In this document: in pieces, positions 53,857 to 61,575 of the stretch
Position numbering within the stretch: position 1 is the first letter of the stretch
Layout: every line of letters begins with the position of its first letter
DNA from: Bacteroidota bacterium
GTDB taxonomy: Bacteria; Bacteroidota; Bacteroidia; Bacteroidales; UBA10428
Assembly: GCA_023442525.1 (NCBI GenBank)
Contig: JAEZZA010000002.1
Coordinates: 62,001-126,000, forward strand
DNA: 64,000 nt
Direction of reading: 5' to 3'
Position numbers and translations under genes: made by a program
The notes under the pieces: generated by a model
Told to the model about the DNA's origin: nothing
Database searches by the model: none
What the model saw: only the letters and a program-made list of their open reading frames with translations

Positions 53857-53884
53857 AAAAGTTACACATTATAATGACCCCCAA
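53857..53884 (-). promoter_or_regulatory. Promoter of the MG2/plug gene
   Basis: On the minus strand TAACTTTT (53857-53864) is one base from TAnnTTTG; TTG at 53882-53884 is 17 bp upstream. The -33 box is one half of CCAACATTGG, whose other half serves the opposite promoter. Confidence 0.5.
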
Positions 53885-53886
53885 CA

Positions 53887-53915
53887 TTGGTTCAAACCAT
53901 ATTTTATTATTTTTG
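53887..53915 (+). promoter_or_regulatory. Promoter of the YebC-family gene
   Basis: TTG at 53887-53889 and TATTTTTG at 53908-53915 with an 18-bp spacer, a consensus Bacteroidota promoter. The ATG lies 34 bp downstream. Confidence 0.65.
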
Positions 53916-53948
53916 CATGATTGCAAAAATAACCCTAAAAACACTTAT

Positions 53949-54689
53949 ATGTCAGGTCATAGCAAATGGTCGACTATTAAAAGAAAGAAGGGAGCCCTCG
54001 ACGCAAAAAGAGGTAAGATCTTTTCACGTATAGTTAAAGAAATTCAAATTGCAGTGAAGGAAAGCGGCCCCAGTCCCGAAGGAAACCCACGGCTGAGGCT
54101 TGCCATCCAGAATGCGAAGGGCGCCAACATGCCCAAGGAAAACGTCGACAGGGCTATTAATAAAGCCAGTAACGAAGCCGCCAATCTTCAGGAAGTCACT
54201 TTCGAAGGCTATGCACCTCACGGAGTGGCCATATTCCTCGAATGCACAACCGACAATAATCAGCGCACTGTAGGTAACATCCGGGCTATTTTTAATAAAA
54301 GAGGCGGAAGGCTCGAAACAAACGGATCACTGTCATTCATTTTTGAACGGAAGGGTGTTTTTACAGTACCCAAAGGTGACATTGATCCTGAAGAATTCGA
54401 ATTGGAAATGATTGATGCCGGAGTTGAAGATATTGAGCTTAATGACGATGTCTTTGAAATTACCTGTTCGGTTAAGGACTTTGGTAAAATCCAGAAAAAA
54501 CTCGACGAAAAGCAGTTAAAGGTAGAAAATGCGCAGCTTCAGCGTATTCCCAATGATACCAAAAAGCTCGACGTTGATTCAGCCCTGAAAGTACTCAGGA
54601 TCATCGAGGAATTCGAAGATGTCGACGACGTACAGTACGTCTACCACAACCTCGAAATGACCGACGAGCTGATGAAAGCTATGGAATAA
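53949..54689 (+). CDS. yebC: YebC/PmpR-family (TACO1) protein
   Basis: Member of the YebC family; members act as transcription regulators or, as recently described for some, as translation factors that help ribosomes at proline stretches. The start is the ATG at 53949 (MSGHSKWSTIKRKKGALDAKRGKIFSRI), giving 246 residues; the 25 codons before it overlap the promoter. Other signatures are GGRLETNGSLSFIFERKG and EDVDDVQYVYHNLE. Alone between a divergent gene and the leu leader. Confidence 0.95.
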   Translation: MSGHSKWSTIKRKKGALDAKRGKIFSRIVKEIQIAVKESGPSPEGNPRLRLAIQNAKGANMPKENVDRAINKASNEAANLQEVTFEGYAPHGVAIFLECTTDNNQRTVGNIRAIFNKRGGRLETNGSLSFIFERKGVFTVPKGDIDPEEFELEMIDAGVEDIELNDDVFEITCSVKDFGKIQKKLDEKQLKVENAQLQRIPNDTKKLDVDSALKVLRIIEEFEDVDDVQYVYHNLEMTDELMKAME

Positions 54690-54748
54690 AATTTCCAGGC
54701 TTCACGTTTCACTTAAAGACTCACCCATCACCTTTTTTTATTCTTCCC

Positions 54749-54778
54749 TTGCAATTATGATTTTTATCATTAAATTTG
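54749..54778 (+). promoter_or_regulatory. Promoter of the leu operon
   Basis: TTG at 54749-54751, a 19-bp spacer, and TAAATTTG at 54771-54778 form a consensus Bacteroidota promoter. The start site should be near 54785, so the leader RNA runs about 140 nt to the attenuator hairpin and 170 nt to leuA. Confidence 0.75.
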
Positions 54779-54798
54779 CACTTCGAATTACGAAAACA

Positions 54799-54861
54799 AT
54801 GCTTAATCAGATCATTATCATTCTCGGTATTATTCTCGGTCTCCTTAGGACACCGGCGTGA
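54799..54861 (+). CDS. leu operon leader peptide (Ile/Leu-rich, attenuation)
   Basis: A 20-codon frame, ATG to TGA, encoding MLNQIIIILGIILGLLRTPA. Six Ile and five Leu fill 11 of 20 positions, with four Ile codons in a row (codons 5-8), Ile-Ile-Leu at 11-13 and Leu-Leu at 15-16. It begins about 14 nt after the predicted transcription start and ends 30 nt before the terminator stem. Its stop codon overlaps the antiterminator arm. Shortage of charged tRNA-Ile or tRNA-Leu would stall the ribosome and free that arm. No other function is likely for so biased a peptide. Confidence 0.85.
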   Translation: MLNQIIIILGIILGLLRTPA

Positions 54862-54904
54862 GAATGGTATATCTGTATAGATTAAAATATAAAGAGCCAT
54901 TCTC
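54819..54904 (+). promoter_or_regulatory. Antiterminator pairing of the leu attenuator
   Basis: Segment 1 CATTCTC (54819-54825, Ile-Leu codons of the leader) can pair with segment 2 GAGAATGG (54860-54867). Segment 2 can instead pair perfectly over 8 bp with segment 3 CCATTCTC (54897-54904), which is also the 5' arm of the terminator. A second copy of ATTCTC (54832-54837) offers another segment 1. A ribosome at the TGA (54859-54861) covers segment 2 and lets the terminator form. Confidence 0.8.
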
Positions 54905-54924
54905 AAAAAGGGAATGGCTCTTTT
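54891..54924 (+). terminator. leu attenuator terminator
   Basis: AAAGAGCCATTCTC (54891-54904) pairs with GGGAATGGCTCTTT (54910-54923): 14 bp with one G-U pair and an AAAAA loop, followed by a short TTTT run. It lies 30 nt before the leuA ATG, on the transcript that must continue into leuA, as expected for an attenuator rather than a gene-end terminator. Confidence 0.85.
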
Positions 54925-54953
54925 GATTATTAATAACTTAATAAATAATTTAA

Positions 54954-56450
54954 ATGAGCGACAGATTGTATGTTTTCGACACCACGCTGCGCGACGGAGA
55001 ACAGGTCCCGGGATGCCAGCTTAACACCGTAGAAAAAATTGAAGTGGCAAGAGCCCTCGAAGCGCTAGGTGTTGATGTCCTCGAAGCCGGATTTCCGATA
55101 TCCAGTCCCGGCGATTTTCATTCTGTCGAAGAAATCTCCAAAGTTGTCAAAATCCCCACAATTTGCGCCCTTACCCGCGCCGTCGAAAAAGATATCGAAG
55201 TTGCGGCCGATGCACTTAAATTCGCCAAAAACAAGAGAATTCATACCGGAATTGGCACCTCCCCCTATCACATCAAATACAAATTCAACTCCACTCCCGA
55301 AGAAATTATCGAAAGAGCCGTTGCCGCCGTTAAATACGCTAAGAAATACGTCGAGGACGTGGAATTCTACGCCGAAGATGCCGGCCGCAGTGAAAACGAA
55401 TATCTGGCACGTGTTATTGAAGCAGTGATCAAAGCAGGGGCAACGGTTGTTAATATACCGGACACTACAGGTTACTGCCTGCCCGCGGAATACGGTCAGA
55501 AAATCAGGTATCTGGTCGAAAATGTAAAAGGAATTCACAAAGCGGTGATATCAACACATTGCCATAACGACCTTGGAATGGCAACTGCCAACTCGGTTTC
55601 GGGGATCATCAACGGAGCGCGACAGGTTGAAGTAACTATCAACGGGATTGGCGAAAGGGCCGGCAACACCTCTCTCGAAGAAGTGGTGATGATTATGAAA
55701 AGCCGTAAGCACCTGGGCATCGAAACTCAGATTGTAACGGAGAATATCTATAAAACAAGTCGTATGGTTTCTTCGCTGATGAATATGCCCGTGCAACCCA
55801 ACAAGGCAATCGTCGGCCGTAATGCCTTCGCCCATTCATCGGGCATCCACCAGGATGGCGTGTTGAAAAACCGTGAAAACTACGAAATTATCGATCCTGT
55901 TGCCGTCGGTATCAGCGAATCGGTTATTGCGCTTACCGCCCGCAGCGGCAGAGCAGCACTCAAACACAGGCTTCAGAACCTTGGCTACCGGATCGAAGGT
56001 CAACTGCTCGAACAGGTGTATGAGAAATTTCTCGAAGTAGCCGACCGGAAAAAAGAAGTTAAGGACGAAGACCTCGAACTTTTGGTGGGCAACGAACAGG
56101 CCTTTAACGGTAAGGGCATCAAACTCGAACATCTTCAGATCATATCGGGAAAATCAACTATCCCGATGGCAGCCGTAACGCTCAACATTAACGGTGAACT
56201 TTTTACCGCCACGGAGTCGGGTAACGGACCGGTAGATGCCGCATTCAAAGCAGTTAAAACTATTGTCCGGCACAATATCCGTCTCGAGGAATTCCTTGTA
56301 CAGGCCATCACCCGCGGAAGCGACGATGTGGGGAAAGTGCATATCCAGATCGAAAACCGGGGTAATTTTTATTACGGCTTCGCCGGACATACCGATATTC
56401 TCACTGCCTCAGTGGAAGCATTTATTAACGCAATCAATAAAATAGTCTGA
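54954..56450 (+). CDS. leuA: 2-isopropylmalate synthase LeuA
   Basis: Condenses 2-ketoisovalerate and acetyl-CoA, the first committed step to leucine. The 498-residue enzyme has FDTTLRDGEQVPGCQLN at the start, the metal ligands in STHCHNDLGMATAN, NGIGERAGNTSLEE, HSSGIHQDGVLK and a C-terminal regulatory (leucine-binding) domain from about 390 (GNEQAFNGKGIKLEHLQIISG). First gene after the attenuator; leuC follows 63 nt later. Confidence 0.96.
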   Translation: MSDRLYVFDTTLRDGEQVPGCQLNTVEKIEVARALEALGVDVLEAGFPISSPGDFHSVEEISKVVKIPTICALTRAVEKDIEVAADALKFAKNKRIHTGIGTSPYHIKYKFNSTPEEIIERAVAAVKYAKKYVEDVEFYAEDAGRSENEYLARVIEAVIKAGATVVNIPDTTGYCLPAEYGQKIRYLVENVKGIHKAVISTHCHNDLGMATANSVSGIINGARQVEVTINGIGERAGNTSLEEVVMIMKSRKHLGIETQIVTENIYKTSRMVSSLMNMPVQPNKAIVGRNAFAHSSGIHQDGVLKNRENYEIIDPVAVGISESVIALTARSGRAALKHRLQNLGYRIEGQLLEQVYEKFLEVADRKKEVKDEDLELLVGNEQAFNGKGIKLEHLQIISGKSTIPMAAVTLNINGELFTATESGNGPVDAAFKAVKTIVRHNIRLEEFLVQAITRGSDDVGKVHIQIENRGNFYYGFAGHTDILTASVEAFINAINKIV

Positions 56451-56513
56451 TTTGCAATATTCACAGGTAAACAATAAAAATCAAAAATTCTAAATAGTAA
56501 AATCTCTTTTCAA

Positions 56514-57911
56514 ATGATAAAAACATTATTCGACAAAGTTTGGGACTCCCACGTAGTGAGCGAAATTACTGACGGACCCAGTGTACTGTATATCGACCGA
56601 CATCTCATACATGAGGTGACCAGTCCCCAGGCATTTGCAGGACTCGATAAACGCGGGCTGAAGGTTTTCAGGCCCGATCAGACTTTGGCTACACCCGACC
56701 ACAATGTGCCGACCATCAACCAGCACATGACCATTCACGACCTGTTATCCAGGACACAGGTTGACAAACTCACCGAAAACACAAAGAAGCACGGCATCCG
56801 GCTTTACGGTCTCAATAACCCCAACCAGGGTATTGTGCACGTCATTGGCCCTGAAATGGGATTTACCCAGCCGGGAATGACCATAGTATGCGGCGACAGC
56901 CACACATCAACTCATGGCGCATTCGGCTGCGTTGCCTTCGGAATAGGAACCAGTGAGGTGGAAATGGTTTTGGCCACACAGTGTATAATGCAGCCCAAAC
57001 CAAAGAAAATGAGGATCACCGTCGACGGAAAACCCGGCAGGGGAGTCACTGCAAAAGATATTATCCTTTATATCATCTCAAAAATATCGGCAAGTGGCGG
57101 AACCGGATATTTCATTGAATATGCCGGATCGGCCATTCGTTCCCTGTCGATGGAAGGCCGTATGACCATCTGCAATATGAGCATCGAAATGGGCGCCAGA
57201 GGCGGAATGATCGCTCCCGATGAGGTAACGTTTGCTTACCTGAAAGACAGGGAATTTGCACCCAAAGGCGAAGCCTGGGAGAAAAAAGTTAACTACTGGA
57301 AAACCCTTGTTTCCGATGAAGGTGCTGTATTCGACAAAGAACTGAAATATGATGCAGCCGATATTGAACCCATGATCACCTATGGAACCAACCCGGGCAT
57401 GGGAGTGGGTATCACCGGCAGGATTCCGGATATCAACGAAGTTCCCGAAAGCAACCGGATGACATTCGAAAAGGCTATGACTTACATGAATTTTGAAAAA
57501 GCCACATCGATGCTTGGAAAACCTGTGGATTATGTTTTTGTCGGAAGCTGCACCAACGGTCGCATTGAAGATCTCCGGCAATTCACACAATTTGTAAAGG
57601 GAAAGAAAAAAGCAGGAAATATTACAGCCTGGATCGTTCCGGGTTCCAAACAGGTTGAAAGGCAGGCAAAGGAAGAAGGACTTGACAGGATCCTTGCCGA
57701 AGCAGGCTTTGAACTAAGGCAACCCGGTTGCTCGGCCTGCCTGGCCATGAACGAAGACAAGATTCCCGAAGGGAAATACGCGGTGTCTACTTCAAACCGG
57801 AATTTTGAAGGACGTCAGGGACCCGGCGCAAGGACCTTCCTGGCCAGTCCCCTCACCGCTGCCGCCGCCGCCATAACCGGCCGTGTCACCGATCCGAGGG
57901 AGTTTCTGTAA
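56514..57911 (+). CDS. leuC: 3-isopropylmalate dehydratase large subunit LeuC
   Basis: Aconitase-family enzyme that with LeuD isomerises isopropylmalate; in the related pathway the same pair handles citramalate to methylmalate. The 465-residue protein has the [4Fe-4S] cysteines in VGSCTNGR and RQPGCSACLAMNEDK, with GDSHTSTHGAFGC and SNRNFEGRQGPGARTFLASP. leuD is 97 nt downstream. The cluster links it to the Suf system in the same window. Confidence 0.96.
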   Translation: MIKTLFDKVWDSHVVSEITDGPSVLYIDRHLIHEVTSPQAFAGLDKRGLKVFRPDQTLATPDHNVPTINQHMTIHDLLSRTQVDKLTENTKKHGIRLYGLNNPNQGIVHVIGPEMGFTQPGMTIVCGDSHTSTHGAFGCVAFGIGTSEVEMVLATQCIMQPKPKKMRITVDGKPGRGVTAKDIILYIISKISASGGTGYFIEYAGSAIRSLSMEGRMTICNMSIEMGARGGMIAPDEVTFAYLKDREFAPKGEAWEKKVNYWKTLVSDEGAVFDKELKYDAADIEPMITYGTNPGMGVGITGRIPDINEVPESNRMTFEKAMTYMNFEKATSMLGKPVDYVFVGSCTNGRIEDLRQFTQFVKGKKKAGNITAWIVPGSKQVERQAKEEGLDRILAEAGFELRQPGCSACLAMNEDKIPEGKYAVSTSNRNFEGRQGPGARTFLASPLTAAAAAITGRVTDPREFL

Positions 57912-57974
57912 TACAAGTCATGCAGTCGTATCAGATACCGCTTTGTGTTTAAATCATGCCCACACCCAAATCAT

Positions 57975-58002
57975 AAATCGTAAATAGTAAATCGTAAATA
58001 GT
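57975..58002 (+). repeat. Tandem 14-bp repeat before leuD
   Basis: AAATCGTAAATAGT occurs twice in tandem (57975-57988 and 57989-58002), after a partial copy AAATCAT. The word AAATCGTAAAT also precedes sufC at 16618. It ends 7 bp before the leuD ATG. Confidence 0.6.
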
Positions 58003-58008
58003 ATATTT

Positions 58009-58608
58009 ATGTCAAAAGAAAAATTCATAACTCTCACCAGTCCCTGTGTTCCACTGCCTATCGAAAATGTGGATACCGACCAGATTATTCCTGCCCGCTT
58101 TCTGAAAGCCACAACCCGTGAGGGTTTTGGGAATAATTTGTTTCGCGACTGGCGATACGACAGGAACAATCAGCCAAAGCCTGATTTTGTTCTGAATAAC
58201 CCCGTTTACAAAGGAAAGATCCTGGTAGCAGGACGAAACTTCGGAAGCGGATCAAGCAGGGAGCACGCCGCATGGGCTATCGCCGATTACGGTTTCAGAG
58301 CCGTCATATCCAGCTTTTTCGCGGATATTTTCAAGAATAATGCGCTAAACAACGGTATCCTGCCCGTTCAGGTGTCGGACGAATTTCTTGCAGAAGTATT
58401 TAAAGCGGTAACCGCAGATCCGGCTACGGAACTTGAAATCGACCTTGAAAAACAACAGGTAACAATCGTCTCAAACGGAATTAAAGAGCAGTTTGAAATC
58501 AATGCCTATAAGAAAACCTGCCTGATGAACGGATATGACGATATCGACTACCTGTTGAACCTGAAAGATAAGATTGTGGAATTTGAAAGGACGAATCAAC
58601 TAAAATGA
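58009..58608 (+). CDS. leuD: 3-isopropylmalate dehydratase small subunit LeuD
   Basis: Swivelling subunit of the LeuCD isomerase. The 199-residue protein has NVDTDQIIPARFLK, the catalytic-region GRNFGSGSSREHAAWAIADYGFRAVIS, and FKNNALNNGILPVQV. Its stop overlaps the cimA start by 4 nt (ATGA), which implies coupled translation. Confidence 0.95.
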   Translation: MSKEKFITLTSPCVPLPIENVDTDQIIPARFLKATTREGFGNNLFRDWRYDRNNQPKPDFVLNNPVYKGKILVAGRNFGSGSSREHAAWAIADYGFRAVISSFFADIFKNNALNNGILPVQVSDEFLAEVFKAVTADPATELEIDLEKQQVTIVSNGIKEQFEINAYKKTCLMNGYDDIDYLLNLKDKIVEFERTNQLK

Positions 58609-60125
58609 AAATTTCCATAATGGATACTACTCTCCGCGACGGAGAGCAAACATCGGGAGTATCCTTCACCGATGAAGAGAAACTGAGTATGGCAAAACTG
58701 CTGCTCGACGATTTGAAAGTCGATCGCATCGAGGTTGCCTCGGCACGGGTTTCGGAAGGCGAATTTGCCGCAGTCCGGAAGATCTCCGAATGGGCCGCAC
58801 GGCATAATTATACCGACAGGATAGAAGTGCTTGGTTTTGTTGATGGCGACGTATCCATTGAATGGATTAAAAAAGCCGGATGCCGCGTGATGAACCTCCT
58901 TACCAAGGGTTCGCTGAGCCATGTTACCGGGCAGCTAAAGAAAACGCCCGAACAGCATGCCGAAGATATCAGGCAGATAGTGAAAAGAGCACGCAGAGAA
59001 GGTATCACGGTAAATATTTACCTCGAAGACTGGTCGAACGGAATGCGACATTCGCGCGATTACGTGTTTCAGATGATCGAATCGTTTCAATCGTGTGAAA
59101 TAAACCGCGTGATGCTGCCCGACACGCTGGGTATCCTGAATCCCGTTGAAACATACGACTTCTGTAAGGTGATTATTGAAAAATATCCGGGATTGCGATT
59201 CGATTTTCATGCACATAACGATTACGACCTGGCTGCCGCTAATATATACAGCGCCATAAGGGCAGGAATCGATTGCATTCATACCACGGTGAACGGACTG
59301 GGTGAAAGAGCAGGAAACGTCCCGCTCTCCAGCGTGGTAGCAATCGTTAAAGACCATTTTAAATACGATATGTCGGTTAAGGAATCGCGTATTACCATGG
59401 TCAGCAAGCTTGTGGAATCGTTTTCCGGTATTCGTGTGGCCCCGAACAAGCCGGTAATAGGCGACAGCGTTTTCACACAAACCAGTGGAATTCATGCCGA
59501 CGGCGATCAGAAAAACAATTTGTATTATAACGATCTCCTTCCCGAACGCTTCGGAAGGAAAAGGCTTTATGCGCTGGGTAAAACCTCGGGAAAGGCCAAC
59601 ATTCGCAAAAATCTCGAAGAAATGGGTATCGACCTCGACTATTCGGCCATGCGAAAGGTGACCGAACGGATAATCGAATTGGGAGATAAAAAAGAATACG
59701 TAACCCAGGAAGACCTTCCCTATATCATTTCGGACGTACTCCGAAATAAAGCCATCGACGAAAAGATCAAAATCCTCAACTACTCGCTTTCCACCGCCAA
59801 CGAACTCAAACCTGTTGCTTCGCTTAAAATTCAGATCGGCGACGATGTTTACGAAGAAAACTCAAACGGAGACGGACAGTATGATGCCTTTATGAAGGCC
59901 CTGCGAAAAATCTACAGCCGGCTCGAAAAAACGCTGCCAGCCCTGATAGATTATTCGGTTTCAATCCCTCCCGGAGGTAAAACCGACGCACTGGTACAAA
60001 CCGTAATCACCTGGAAAATGGAGCGCGAATTCAAAACCCGTGCTCTTGATTCAGATCAAACCGTTGCCGCTATCAAGGCAACACTTAAAATGCTTAACAT
60101 TATTGAAAACAACTCAAACTTATAA
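58605..60125 (+). CDS. cimA: (R)-citramalate synthase CimA
   Basis: Condenses pyruvate and acetyl-CoA to citramalate, the entry to isoleucine that bypasses threonine deaminase. The 506-residue protein belongs to the LeuA-like family (MDTTLRDGEQTSGVSF, FDFHAHNDYDLAAAN, NGLGERAGNVPL). The text VDRIEVASARVSEGE, GFVDGD, MNLLTKGSLSHVTGQLKKTP, YLEDWSNG and VFTQTSGIHADGDQKNNLYYNDLLPERFGRKR follows the characterised Leptospira citramalate synthase closely as I remember it, not leucine-pathway LeuA. The C-terminal regulatory domain (from about 400) probably binds isoleucine. It sits inside the leu operon. Confidence 0.88.
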   Translation: MKISIMDTTLRDGEQTSGVSFTDEEKLSMAKLLLDDLKVDRIEVASARVSEGEFAAVRKISEWAARHNYTDRIEVLGFVDGDVSIEWIKKAGCRVMNLLTKGSLSHVTGQLKKTPEQHAEDIRQIVKRARREGITVNIYLEDWSNGMRHSRDYVFQMIESFQSCEINRVMLPDTLGILNPVETYDFCKVIIEKYPGLRFDFHAHNDYDLAAANIYSAIRAGIDCIHTTVNGLGERAGNVPLSSVVAIVKDHFKYDMSVKESRITMVSKLVESFSGIRVAPNKPVIGDSVFTQTSGIHADGDQKNNLYYNDLLPERFGRKRLYALGKTSGKANIRKNLEEMGIDLDYSAMRKVTERIIELGDKKEYVTQEDLPYIISDVLRNKAIDEKIKILNYSLSTANELKPVASLKIQIGDDVYEENSNGDGQYDAFMKALRKIYSRLEKTLPALIDYSVSIPPGGKTDALVQTVITWKMEREFKTRALDSDQTVAAIKATLKMLNIIENNSNL

Positions 60126-60137
60126 AATAACGCTGAC

Positions 60138-60315
60138 AGACTCTGACAGGTCCTCCACCATCAAAGACCTGACAGAGTTCGTCAGAACCTGTCAGAGTCT
60201 TTCAACAGACATCAAAGACCTGACAGAGTTCGCCAGAACCTGTCAGAGTCTTTCAACAACAACATCATCATCAACCAAAGACTCTGACAGGTCCTCCGGA
60301 CTCTGTCAGGTCTTT
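60138..60315 (+). repeat. Cluster of three REP-like hairpins between cimA and leuB
   Basis: Two near-identical 51-bp units (60159-60209 and 60210-60260) each fold into a 17-bp hairpin, AAAGAC-CTGACAG-GTTC with its complement (60163-60202 and 60214-60253). The loop bases are GTCA and GCCA. A third hairpin (60277-60315) is the same element in inverted orientation with a changed tip (GTCC TCC GGAC). A partial copy (60138-60156) precedes the set. The core CTGACAG...CTGTCAG also occurs in the terminator at 3108. The 228-bp gap has no real gene. Confidence 0.8.
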
Positions 60316-60353
60316 ACCATATTATTTATTAATCAAATACCAAATTACCCCTT

Positions 60354-61415
60354 ATGAATTCCTACAACATTGCAGTATTACCGGGAGACGGTACAGGTCC
60401 CGAAGTGGTTGCCGAAGGTATAAAAGTGATGGATGCCGTGGCATCGAAATTCGGTTTTAAGCTGAATTACCAGTATTTTGATTTCGGTGGCGATCGCTAT
60501 CTGCGCACCGGTGAAACATTACCCGATTCAGCCATTGAAGAGTTCAAAAAATTCGATTCGATATACCTCGGGGCTATCGGTCATCCCGAAGTTAAACCTG
60601 GCATACTCGAAGTAGGAATTCTTCTGAAAAGCCGCTTTGCGCTTGATCAGTATATCAACCTGAGGCCGGTAAAACTATACCCGGGGGTGGAAACCCCGTT
60701 AAAGGACAAGGGTCCCGAGGATATCGACTTTGTTGTGATCCGCGAAAACACGGGCGGGATTTATACAGGTGTTGGAGGTGCAGTGCAGGTAGGAACGCCC
60801 GATGAAGTGGCCACGCAGGTTATGGTTTATTCGCGTCCCGTGGTTGAGCGTTGCGTACGTTATGCATACGAATATACCCGGAAGAGGAACCGCAGAAAGC
60901 AGCTCACCCTGGTGCATAAATGCAACGTGCTTACCTATGCAGGCGATTTGTGGGTAAGGGTTCATAAGGAAATGGGCGACAGGGAATTCCCCGATGTCAA
61001 ACAGGATTATAACCATGTTGATGCCTGCAACATGTGGTTTGTAAAATCGCCTGAATTTTATGATGTAATCGTTACCGAGAATCTGTTCGGGGATATCATA
61101 ACCGACCTTGGTGCCATGATCCAGGGAGGACTGGGTATCGCGGCCGGCGGAAACATAAATCCCAAAGGCGTTTCCATGTTTGAGCCTATGGGCGGATCAG
61201 CTCCGAAATACAAGGGTCAGAATATCATCAATCCGCTTGCAGCAATATGCGCGGGTGGAATGATGCTCGACACGCTGGGAGAAACTGCCGCCGCCGATGC
61301 AATTGATAAAGCAGTGAGCAATTCGCTGGCCTCTGGCCAAATCAAAAGCCTTGCCGCGGGTAAAATGGGCATGGGCACCCGGGAGGTTGGGGATTTGATA
61401 GCCAGGGGGCTGTAA
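60354..61415 (+). CDS. leuB: 3-isopropylmalate dehydrogenase LeuB
   Basis: Oxidative decarboxylation of isopropylmalate, and of methylmalate in the citramalate route, with NAD+. The 353-residue protein has VLPGDGTGPEVVAEG, FVVIRENTGGIYTG, the Lys/Asp ligand region HKCNVLTYAGDLW, VTENLFGDIITDLGAMIQGGLGIAAGGNINP and GSAPKYKGQNIINPLA. Last gene of leuA-leuC-leuD-cimA-leuB; separated from cimA by the hairpin cluster. Confidence 0.94.
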   Translation: MNSYNIAVLPGDGTGPEVVAEGIKVMDAVASKFGFKLNYQYFDFGGDRYLRTGETLPDSAIEEFKKFDSIYLGAIGHPEVKPGILEVGILLKSRFALDQYINLRPVKLYPGVETPLKDKGPEDIDFVVIRENTGGIYTGVGGAVQVGTPDEVATQVMVYSRPVVERCVRYAYEYTRKRNRRKQLTLVHKCNVLTYAGDLWVRVHKEMGDREFPDVKQDYNHVDACNMWFVKSPEFYDVIVTENLFGDIITDLGAMIQGGLGIAAGGNINPKGVSMFEPMGGSAPKYKGQNIINPLAAICAGGMMLDTLGETAAADAIDKAVSNSLASGQIKSLAAGKMGMGTREVGDLIARGL

Positions 61416-61425
61416 AGTAGCCATA

Positions 61426-61475
61426 AACTGTCGGACGCCTTGTATGGCCCGCGGGGAGAGAGGTGTCCGACGGTT
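61426..61475 (+). terminator. Long stem-loop after leuB
   Basis: AACTGTCGGACGCCT (61426-61440) pairs with AGGTGTCCGACGGTT (61461-61475): 15 bp with two G-U pairs, around a 20-nt G/C-rich loop. It begins 11 nt after the leuB stop. There is no T run, so it is either a factor-dependent end, an mRNA stabiliser, or another repeat element. Confidence 0.5.
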
Positions 61476-61575
61476 GTCAACGCAACCCGGACATAAAAAC
61501 CCACACCCACACATCCAGCATCCAGTATCTGGTATCAAGTATCTTTTTCCTATATTTACCCCCAAAATCAAAAAC

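Noticed and set aside
54721..54906. Minus-strand frame across the leu leader
   Set aside because: It runs antisense through the promoter and attenuator, which explain the sequence better; no family resemblance.
60159..60260. Two 51-bp direct repeats, considered as a CRISPR array
   Set aside because: There are no unique spacers, only two direct units, each fully palindromic, and no cas gene nearby.
60040..60357. 105-codon frame with repeated IKDLTEFxRTCQSLST text between cimA and leuB
   Set aside because: It begins inside cimA in another frame and is produced by the 51-bp repeat units; the repeats are selected for hairpin structure, not coding.
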